11,251 nucleotides of DNA from AC-51 sp963749895 (GTDB lineage Bacteria > Actinomycetota > UBA4738 > HRBIN12), in the NCBI GenBank assembly GCA_963749895.1, contig CAVVOG010000005.1:1-11251 (forward strand). The letters are read 5' to 3'. The notes under the pieces are model-generated. The model was not told the DNA's origin and ran no database searches. It worked only from the letters and a program-made list of their open reading frames with translations. This document shows, piece by piece, positions 6,266-11,251 of this stretch. The translations under genes and the position numbers were made by a program. The stretch's first letter is position 1. Each line of letters begins with the position of its first letter.

Positions 6266-7390
6266 CTACGCGGTGAACCGCCAGAGCCGCCCGTCGAGCT
6301 CCGGTCGGTTGATGTGCCCGACCACCGAGGCACCGCCGGCGTCGGCCGCGACGCTCAGGGCGCTCGCGCCCTCGAGCTTCGTCCTCCACACGATCGACCC
6401 GCCAGGCCCGAGCTTGCGGACGACCTTGCCCGCGACCGCGTACGTCGCGCCGCCCGGCGCCACGGCCACGCCGCTGACCCCGTATCCCCACCAGCGCCAG
6501 GTACGCCGGAGCGTCCCCGAGGTCGTGAGCTCGCGGAGCCACGACGACTCGCGGCTCGTCCCACCGACGAGCAGTCGCCCGCCCCGGACGTCCACCGCGT
6601 ACGCGTCCTCCCAGGCCGCCGCGCGCGATCCGATCACGCGGGTCCAGATCGGTCGTCCCGTGGGCGAGAGCGCACGCACGACCGCATCGCGATCGAAGCG
6701 ATCGTCCAGGTCCGCCTCGGCCGTGCGGGAGACACGGCCGACCGCGTAGATCGTCCCCCCGCCGGCGATCACGACGTCGTGCACATGGTCCGAGTATCCG
6801 GCTGGGATCCCCGGAACCTCGAACGGGTCGGTCCACCTGACCCGACCCCCGCGTGCGTAGGCCCGGACCCATCCCTCCGAGCTCGGGTCGTCGCAGCACC
6901 CGAACCGGTCGACGGCCACGACCACGCCCGCGCGGTCCGCGTCCATCCCGATCATCGTCGCGGCCGAGCGGCACCGACGCCATCCGTTGGCCTCTCGGTG
7001 CCACCGGAGTCCGCCGCCGGGCCCGTACGCGCGCAGGAACCACCCGCCGCCCTCGCACCCGGCGCCGAGGATCCCACCCACGTAGACCTCGCCCGACGGA
7101 CCGACGGCGATCCCGCGCGCGGTCGCGTTGGGTCGCGCCCCGGTGATCGTCGGTCCGTGGGGACGCCAGGCTCGGCTCCAGCGGAGCGCGCCGCCGACCC
7201 CGTAGACGCGTACGAGCATCGCGTCACCCTTGGCCCCGGCCACCGCGATCGCGCCACCCGGCACCGACGCCACGTCCTGGAGCGTGCTGCCCGCCTCCCG
7301 GACCCACGTCGGGCTGGGTCCGGCCTGCGCGGGCGTGACGAGCGCCAGCACGACCACCGCCACGACCGCTCCGACGACCCCGCGTCGCAT
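6266..7390 (-). CDS. Secreted beta-propeller protein with vicinal-cysteine motif (gene B)
   Basis: A 374-residue exported protein, the closest relative of gene A here. The ATG at 7390 is preceded by GGAAGGGGG with a 6-nt gap and followed by a textbook signal peptide (MRRGVVGAVVAVVVLALVTP, cleaved after AQA). Propeller strands include AIAVAGAK, EVYVGGILG, TIYAVGRVS, RLLVGGTS and ATYAVAGK, alternating with G-x-x-x-W strands (ALRWSRAW, GLRWHRE, RVRWTDP, RPIWTRV, TLRRTWRW, SIVWRTK). It ends with LWRFTA. Cys112 and Cys140 match a Cys pair in gene C. Cys165-Cys166 lie in GCCDD, followed by EGWVRAY and EVPGIP; gene A has GCCDD, EGRLRAY and EVPGVP. The protein probably acts outside the membrane. Function and ligand are unknown. 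It is separated from gene E by about 500 bp and is probably transcribed independently. Confidence 0.82.
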   Translation of the reverse strand: MRRGVVGAVVAVVVLALVTPAQAGPSPTWVREAGSTLQDVASVPGGAIAVAGAKGDAMLVRVYGVGGALRWSRAWRPHGPTITGARPNATARGIAVGPSGEVYVGGILGAGCEGGGWFLRAYGPGGGLRWHREANGWRRCRSAATMIGMDADRAGVVVAVDRFGCCDDPSSEGWVRAYARGGRVRWTDPFEVPGIPAGYSDHVHDVVIAGGGTIYAVGRVSRTAEADLDDRFDRDAVVRALSPTGRPIWTRVIGSRAAAWEDAYAVDVRGGRLLVGGTSRESSWLRELTTSGTLRRTWRWWGYGVSGVAVAPGGATYAVAGKVVRKLGPGGSIVWRTKLEGASALSVAADAGGASVVGHINRPELDGRLWRFTA

Positions 7391-7580
7391 GAGATGCCCC
7401 CTTCCTCGGGCGGCCGATGCTCGCCCGACCCGCTGCCCATGCTCGGACGGCGGGGCGCCACGGGCCAGGGCCCAGTGGGCCGTTCCGCGAGGGGCTCATC
7501 CGAGCCCTCCCTCGACGGTTGAGAGGGCGGGCCCGCCCTCGGCCCCAGGGTTCGACCTGGTTCGCCTCCGTGGTGCACAC

Positions 7581-7610
7581 GCTGCACAGGTTCTACTGAA
7601 CCTATGCAGC
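7581..7610. promoter_or_regulatory. Long inverted repeat upstream of the fasciclin gene
   Basis: GCTGCACAGGTTC-TACT-GAACCTATGCAGC has 13-nt arms matching at 12 positions around a 4-nt loop, centred about 100 bp before the fasciclin start. It is less GC-rich than its surroundings. A dimeric regulator's operator or a stem-loop in the 5' leader are both possible. No U-tract follows, so termination is less likely. Confidence 0.45.
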
Positions 7611-7680
7611 GTCGCGTCCCGCGTCGTCCGACGGGTCGATGTCTTCGGATACCTCCCGACCGAACGACCGGACGACCAAC

Positions 7681-7687
7681 GGAGGAG
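7681..7687 (+). promoter_or_regulatory. Strong Shine-Dalgarno of the fasciclin gene
   Basis: GGAGGAG lies six nt before the ATG at 7694. It is the best ribosome binding site in the window and suggests efficient translation of the lipoprotein. Confidence 0.8.
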
Positions 7688-7693
7688 TAACCG

Positions 7694-8236
7694 ATGCGGA
7701 AGAAGTTCCTGACCTGGGTGGCGGTGGTGGCGTCCATCTCGCTGCTCGCGGCCGCCTGCAGCAGCGACGACTCGACCAGCGAGCCTGCGGCCACGTCCTC
7801 GGCACCCGCGCAGACGATCACCGACATCGTGGCGGGCAACGAGGACTTCTCGACGCTCCTGGCCGCGGTCCAGGCCGCCGACCTGGGCGACACGCTGGCC
7901 AGCGAGGGCCCCTACACCGTATTCGCACCGACGGATGAGGCGTTCGCCGCGTTGCCCGAGGGCACACTCGACACGCTTCTGGAGCCGGAGAACCAGGACC
8001 AGCTCGCCGCGATCCTCACCTACCACGTCGTCCCCGGCGAGGTGATGGCTGCGGACGTGACCTCGGGTGAGGTGACCACGGTCGAGGGCTCCCCGATCAC
8101 GATCGACGTGTCCGACGCGGGGGTCACGATCACCGACGGCCAGGGCAACACGGCCAACGTCGTGCAGACCGACATCGAGGCTTCCAACGGCGTGATCCAC
8201 GTGATCGACGCGGTGCTCCTGCCGCCAGCGGCCTGA
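7694..8236 (+). CDS. Fasciclin (FAS1) domain lipoprotein
   Basis: A 180-residue protein with a lipoprotein signal peptide: MRKK, a hydrophobic core, and a lipobox ending LAAAC with the acylated cysteine at residue 22. A Ser/Asp/Ala-rich linker follows to about residue 40. One FAS1 domain fills residues 41-178. Its hallmarks are the H1 motif PYTVFAPTDEAF (73-84), the YH motif TYHVVPG (109-115) and the H2 motif NGVIHVIDAVLLP (165-177). FAS1 domains mediate cell adhesion and protein or carbohydrate binding in animals, plants and bacteria, and single-domain actinobacterial forms resemble the secreted MPT70/MPB70 group. The protein should sit on the outer face of the cytoplasmic membrane. It is monocistronic: a strong Shine-Dalgarno and its own terminator bracket it. 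The family call is secure; the binding partner is unknown. Confidence 0.95.
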   Translation: MRKKFLTWVAVVASISLLAAACSSDDSTSEPAATSSAPAQTITDIVAGNEDFSTLLAAVQAADLGDTLASEGPYTVFAPTDEAFAALPEGTLDTLLEPENQDQLAAILTYHVVPGEVMAADVTSGEVTTVEGSPITIDVSDAGVTITDGQGNTANVVQTDIEASNGVIHVIDAVLLPPAA

Positions 8237-8241
8237 TCGAC

Positions 8242-8294
8242 CGACGCCGCGATCTGGACGACCCCCGGGCTTCGCCCGGGGGTCGTCGGCGTCG
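8242..8294 (+). terminator. Strong hairpin terminator of the fasciclin gene
   Basis: A perfect 13-bp stem GACGACCCCCGGG / CCCGGGGGTCGTC (8257-8269 with 8275-8287) closes on CTTCG. An outer stem CGACGCCG/CGGCGTCG (8242-8249 with 8287-8294) can extend it across an internal bulge, sharing one base with the inner stem. It starts 6 bp after the stop codon. A real U-tract is absent, as is usual for high-GC actinobacterial hairpin terminators. It may also serve the convergent gene ending at 8458. Confidence 0.75.
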
Positions 8295-8347
8295 TTGGTG
8301 GCGAAGGTGATCACCTCGCTCTCCCCGACGAGGACCCGAGTTCCAGA

Positions 8348-8358
8348 CCGTGTGTCAC
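8348..8358 (+). repeat. CCGTGTGTCAC short intergenic repeat, copy 3
   Basis: Copy 3 of the repeat seen at 726 and 763, about 7.6 kb away, again in a spacer between convergent genes (8237-8457). It is followed by GTCGA; copy 1 has CACGTCGA. The rest of this 221-bp spacer beyond the terminator shows nothing else that I can name. Confidence 0.4.
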
Positions 8359-8457
8359 GTCGATGCCCGGCACCTCGCACCACTACCGAGGGCTGGGGTG
8401 GACGGGTCTCGAGTTAGGCGATCGTAGGTGACAGGATCTGCGTGGCTCGAACGACGG

Positions 8458-9741
8458 CTACGTCGACGGACACCCGCGACCTTCAGCTGAGAAGGCCCAG
8501 ACCTTGCTGCCGGGGGGAACGGCACCGGCTCCTGAGGACGCTGCGATCACCCAGCCGTCGGCGACCGCGGTGATCGAGCCGTACCGCCCGGGGATGGAGC
8601 TCGACCAGCGGACCCTGCCCGTCTCCACGGCGAGAGCGGCCAGAGCGATCCCTCGGCCCCTGATCCCGCTCGCGAAGACCGAGCCGTTCGCCGCGGCGTC
8701 CGCGTACCAGACCGGCCCCGCGCGAACCGGCCCGTGCGCACCGCCGATCGACCACCTCGTCTTCCCGGAGCGAGGATCGAGGGCGAAGAGCCTCCCGACG
8801 ACCCCGGAGCACTCGTACACATCCGGCTCCATGCACCGATAGGCCGTGACGAACGCGAAGCGCGGCGCCACCGCCCCCACGCGGATCAGGCCTCCGTACG
8901 GGCCGTCAGGGAACCGGCGGCGCCACAGGACCGTGCCGTCCCGCGCCGACCTCACCTGCACGATGGAGGCACCCTCGAGCTGCGCCGTGACGTACAGGCG
9001 GCCGCCGCCGCCCGCCTGCAGATAGCTCAACGCGTGCGCCTGCGTGTGTCGATGCCACAACGGCCGACCATCGGTCGCGTCGAGAGCGAGGATCGTCGTC
9101 GTCCGGTCCCCCGCGCTGAGCGCGAGGACGTCGTCGACCGTGAACGCGGGGCCGCCCAGATCGCCCACCGGACTGCGCCAGATCTCCGTGCCGTCCGACG
9201 CGCGGACCGCGACGACGTCATCGCCCTCCGACAGGAACAACCGTCGGACGTCGTCGGTCGCGGTCAGGAGACGGCTGGCGTCTCGGCGCCAGCGCCGTTC
9301 GCCGGTGGCGACGTCGAGCGCCACCGTGCGCGATCCGACCTGGGCGAAGACCGCCCTCGCGTTGGCGGCCTTCGGCTCCCCCGGCCACCTGAGTCGCCAC
9401 AGGATCCGCCCGCGCTCGAGCGACAGCGCGACCACGTGCCCCCGGTACGGCATCGACTCACCCTGCCACGAGGCGAACACACGGCCGTCGCGCACCGCTG
9501 CGACCCGGATGTGCTCGTACACGTAGGACCCGTCGAGCCGCAGCGACGTGCGCCATTCGAGCCTCAGCTGCCGGACGGCGGGTGGGTCGAGCCGCCGCTC
9601 ACGCGGGTTGAATCGGCTCGAGCCGCCGTCGTAGCCGGCCTGCGGCCAGCCGGGACCCCCGGCCGCCGGCGTCCCGACCATCACCGAGGCGGCCAGCAGC
9701 AGCGCAACGGCGGACGTGATGACGGACGACCTCGGTCGCAT
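8458..9741 (-). CDS. Secreted PQQ/BamB-like beta-propeller protein
   Basis: A 427-residue exported protein. The signal peptide MRPRSSVITSAVALLLAASV runs to about TPAAG. The mature start WPQAGYDGGSSRFNP, then V-R-Q-L-R-L-E-W, is the standard opening of PQQ-type propellers (W-x-x-x-x-D x R-x-N-P). Seven blades end in A-L-D-x-x-x-G-x-x-x-W strands: VALSLERGRILW, VALDVATGERRW, VAVRASDGTEIW, LALDATDGRPLW, VRSARDGTVLW, FALDPRSGKTRW and LAVETGRVRW. The closing VWAFSAEG completes an eight-bladed ring with the N-terminal strand. A loop with YRC and YEC probably carries a disulfide. Resemblance is to PQQ_2/BamB-like domains. No metal- or PQQ-binding residues of a full quinoprotein dehydrogenase were recognised, so enzyme activity is not claimed. 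The ATG at 9741 has GGGAGGGG 4 nt upstream. It is divergent from the gene starting at 9940. Confidence 0.85.
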   Translation of the reverse strand: MRPRSSVITSAVALLLAASVMVGTPAAGGPGWPQAGYDGGSSRFNPRERRLDPPAVRQLRLEWRTSLRLDGSYVYEHIRVAAVRDGRVFASWQGESMPYRGHVVALSLERGRILWRLRWPGEPKAANARAVFAQVGSRTVALDVATGERRWRRDASRLLTATDDVRRLFLSEGDDVVAVRASDGTEIWRSPVGDLGGPAFTVDDVLALSAGDRTTTILALDATDGRPLWHRHTQAHALSYLQAGGGGRLYVTAQLEGASIVQVRSARDGTVLWRRRFPDGPYGGLIRVGAVAPRFAFVTAYRCMEPDVYECSGVVGRLFALDPRSGKTRWSIGGAHGPVRAGPVWYADAAANGSVFASGIRGRGIALAALAVETGRVRWSSSIPGRYGSITAVADGWVIAASSGAGAVPPGSKVWAFSAEGRGCPST

Positions 9742-9939
9742 GCCGCCCCTCCCCCCGAGGAGACCCGCTCACGGTAGGTCGTCCCGCGCGATCCGCCCCA
9801 GGGGCGCTCGGCCCGCGGATCCTAGGCCCAGCGCGTCCGACCTCGTGCCAGCAACTCAGCCCGGTCACCGTCGGACAAGGACCCTCAGCCCTGGACCGGA
9901 CGCGCGGACCTCGGGAAGGTGACGCGTGAGGTGATCACG
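9742..9939. promoter_or_regulatory. Divergent promoter region with inverted repeat
   Basis: This 198-bp spacer must carry the promoters of both flanking propeller genes, but no convincing hexamer pair is visible. It contains an inverted repeat GATCCGC (9790-9796) / GCGGATC (9815-9821) around an 18-nt centre. That centre includes GCCCCAGGGGC, which overlaps the left arm by one base. This could be an operator shared by both genes or simply a hairpin in one leader. Confidence 0.3.
9928..9933 (+). promoter_or_regulatory. Shine-Dalgarno that selects the TTG start at 9940
   Basis: GAGGTG lies six nt before the TTG at 9940. The in-frame GTG codons at 9919 and 9931 lack a properly spaced site, and starting at 9940 puts the basic n-region directly before the hydrophobic core of the signal peptide. 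Confidence 0.5.
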
Positions 9940-11070
9940 TTGACCAGACGAACGCTCCTCGTCGTGGTGATGGCGGCCCTGACGTTCCTGCCGTCCGCGA
10001 CCTCGATCGCCGCCCCGTCGGTGATCTGGCACGAGACGCCGTCCTTCTCGGTGATGGGGACGGCGACCGATGGCCTCGGTCACGTCTACGTGGCGGGCTT
10101 CGCACCTCGAGGCCCTGAGCGGTACTTCGGACAGCCCTACGTGGTGGTGCTCGTGAAGTTCAACGCCGACGGGACGCGCGCGTGGACCCGGACGTGGCGC
10201 AGCCGCAACGAGACCTTCCCGCACGCGATGGCCTTCGACGTCTCGGTCTCCCCGGACGGACGCGACGTCTACGTCGCGGGCGGCGTCCTGGTCGACAGCG
10301 GCGAGGCCGGCGAGGCGAGGATCTGGGCCTACACGGCCACGGGACGGCTCCGATGGTCGCGAACGACCCCCACCGTGAGCTGGTGGCTGTCCGCCTCGGC
10401 GACCGACGACGGGCTCGTCACCGGCGCCAGGTCGATCGCGGCATGGACCCGTGCCGGGCGGCAGCGCTGGCTCCGGCCGTTCCTCAACCTGACCGGCGAC
10501 GTGTGCTTCGTCGCGATGGACGTCGTCGTCGGAGCGGGCGGTCGGATCTTCTCCGCCGGCTTCCTGGACCGTGACCCGACCTGCAACGACGTGGAGGGCG
10601 GAGACCTCAAGGACGCCGACATCGCGATCCAGCGACGAGGATCGGGCGGCGGCGTCGCGTGGACGAAGGTCCTCGACGATCCGCGGGAGCGTGACGTCGA
10701 CCTCGCCCTCGCGGTGTCGACGGCGCGCTCAGGCGTCTTCGTGGCCGGCGTGGACGACGGGCGGGCATGGCTGGGCCGCCTCACCGTACGCGGCAAGCTC
10801 GCGTGGACCCGTCACTGGGGGAACCGGGCTCGAGCGATCGACGTCGCCGTGGCGCCGTGGGGACCCGTCTACGCGCTGACGCGGATGCGGGGCGCCGTCG
10901 GGATACGGTCGTTCACCCCGGCGAGCGGAGAGCCGATCGATCGATGGCTCCAGGCGGCGCGGGGGCACCCGACCCTGCCCGGCTCGCTGGCGGTCGCCCG
11001 AGGTCGCACCCTCTACGTGGCTGCCGCACGGTCGTTCGAGCACAGCGACCTCTGGCAGCTGCGTGCGTGA
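9940..11070 (+). CDS. Secreted beta-propeller protein (gene D)
   Basis: A 376-residue exported protein of the same family as genes A, B and C, and the only one of them on the plus strand. The TTG start at 9940 gives MTRRTLLVVVMAALTFLPSA then TSIA as signal peptide; a GTG at 9919 would add seven residues. Repeats include HVYVAGFA, DVYVAGGV, RIFSAGFL, GVFVAGVD, PVYALTRM and TLYVAAAR, alternating with G-x-x-x-W strands (TRAWTRTW, RLRWSRT, RQRWLRP, GVAWTKV, KLAWTRHW). It closes with LWQLRA, equivalent to LWRF in genes A and B. Cys189 and Cys215 flank one blade and may form a disulfide. They do not match the Cys pairs of the paralogues, and the GCCDD motif is absent. Function is unknown. Divergent orientation from the PQQ-like gene suggests possible co-regulation. 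Confidence 0.8.
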   Translation: MTRRTLLVVVMAALTFLPSATSIAAPSVIWHETPSFSVMGTATDGLGHVYVAGFAPRGPERYFGQPYVVVLVKFNADGTRAWTRTWRSRNETFPHAMAFDVSVSPDGRDVYVAGGVLVDSGEAGEARIWAYTATGRLRWSRTTPTVSWWLSASATDDGLVTGARSIAAWTRAGRQRWLRPFLNLTGDVCFVAMDVVVGAGGRIFSAGFLDRDPTCNDVEGGDLKDADIAIQRRGSGGGVAWTKVLDDPRERDVDLALAVSTARSGVFVAGVDDGRAWLGRLTVRGKLAWTRHWGNRARAIDVAVAPWGPVYALTRMRGAVGIRSFTPASGEPIDRWLQAARGHPTLPGSLAVARGRTLYVAAARSFEHSDLWQLRA

Positions 11071-11105
11071 CCGATAGATCACCGACCTCACGATCACGGG
11101 GAAAT

Positions 11106-11145
11106 CGAGAAGCCGCCGGGACCCGAGGGCTCCAGCGGCTTCTCG
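11106..11145 (+). terminator. Hairpin after gene D
   Basis: CGAGAAGCCGC (11106-11116) and GCGGCTTCTCG (11135-11145) form a perfect 11-bp stem around an 18-nt loop, 36 bp after the stop of gene D. No U-tract follows. It overlaps a coding-like frame that continues to the window end, so it may instead be a leader structure of the next gene. Confidence 0.5.
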
Positions 11146-11251
11146 TTGAGAGACGCGTGGGAGGAGGTCGTCGAGGGCGAGACCGAGCCGGTCTCGTATC
11201 GGATCACCAGGGACGGCGAGCTGTTGACGATGGCGAGCGCGGGCACGTCTT
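11146..11251 (+). CDS. Possible 5' part of a small unknown gene, cut by the window edge
   Basis: From the stop of gene D onward the same frame stays open to the window end. From about 11107 its codons almost all end in G or C. It reads EKPPGPEGSSGFSLRDAWEE, then VVEGETEPVSYRITRDGELL and TMASAGTS. The only in-frame conventional start before the last residues is the TTG at 11146, which has no Shine-Dalgarno and follows the hairpin directly. The coding-like composition begins earlier, so the true start is uncertain. No family was recognised. This could be a real short protein, a gene fragment, or composition-driven chance. Confidence 0.3.
   Translation, partial: MRDAWEEVVEGETEPVSYRITRDGELLTMASAGTS

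Larger units (their letters stand above)
7391..7693. other. Structured non-coding divergent region (gene B / fasciclin gene)
   Basis: This 303-bp gap between divergent starts has no gene that I can support. It carries a series of inverted repeats: TCGGGCG/CGCCCGA (7406-7428), GGCCCA/TGGGCC (7469-7481), GGGCTC/GAGCCC (7492-7507), an 18-bp perfect palindrome GAGGGCGGG/CCCGCCCTC (7523-7540), CCAGG/CCTGG (7545-7560) and the long repeat at 7581-7610. The first would form just upstream of gene B's ribosome binding site. High GC raises the chance rate of such stems. No clear promoter hexamers were found. Confidence 0.45.

Noticed and set aside
6149..7522. 457-residue plus-strand frame opposite gene B
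   Set aside because: Arg/Pro-rich composition with no recognisable fold. The minus strand has a good start, a signal peptide and propeller repeats.
7496..8383. 295-residue minus-strand frame opposite the fasciclin gene
   Set aside because: It crosses the strong terminator hairpin and covers a certain FAS1 gene in antisense. Composition only.
8734..9777. 347-residue plus-strand frame opposite the PQQ-like propeller gene
   Set aside because: Arg/Ala/Pro-rich shadow frame with no motif. The opposite strand has textbook PQQ repeats.

Overview
The window is very GC-rich (about 70% by eye). It shows strong G/C bias at third codon positions, GTG and TTG starts, and Sec-type signal peptides on almost every protein. 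No outer-membrane, flagellar or type I secretion gene is present. This fits a chromosomal accessory stretch of a high-GC Gram-positive bacterium of the Actinomycetota, probably from a poorly sampled lineage. Nothing in the window allows a finer placement. No tRNA, rRNA, CRISPR array, transposase or phage gene was found.

Layout. At the left edge (24-676, +) lies a two-gene toxin-antitoxin module: a ribbon-helix-helix antitoxin and a PIN-domain ribonuclease toxin with a 4-nt start/stop overlap. A 116-bp convergent spacer follows, holding copies of a short CCGTGTGTCA repeat. From 793 to 5769 four genes lie on the minus strand with gaps of about 90-100 bp: a propeller protein (gene E, 4339-5769, 8 tandem repeats), a secreted RTX-type calcium-binding repeat protein (3413-4246), a propeller protein (gene C, 2083-3315) and another propeller protein (gene A, 793-1980). 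At 5950-6139 (+) there is an apparently frameshifted remnant of a small secreted protein. Gene B, another minus-strand propeller protein, occupies 6266-7390. A structured 303-bp non-coding region then leads to a fasciclin-domain lipoprotein (7694-8236, +) with a strong terminator. Finally a PQQ/BamB-like propeller gene (8458-9741, -) is divergent from the last propeller gene (gene D, 9940-11070, +). A possible gene start is cut by the right edge.

The dominant theme is extracellular beta-propeller proteins: six genes in about 10 kb. Genes A, B, C and D appear to be diverged paralogues. Each has a signal peptide, repeats pairing a G-V-Y-V-x-G strand with a G-x-x-x-W strand, and a C-terminal hydrophobic strand of the type LWRF, LWQL or VWVL. 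They also share cysteine pairs. Genes A and B share a vicinal-cysteine GCCDD motif. Genes B and C share a differently placed Cys pair. Gene E is a much more regular propeller, and the 8458-9741 gene is a classical PQQ-type one. Together with the RTX-repeat protein and the fasciclin lipoprotein, this looks like a cell-surface or secreted protein island. What the proteins bind or do cannot be read from the sequence. Any joint function (adhesion, matrix, ligand binding, redox) is inference.
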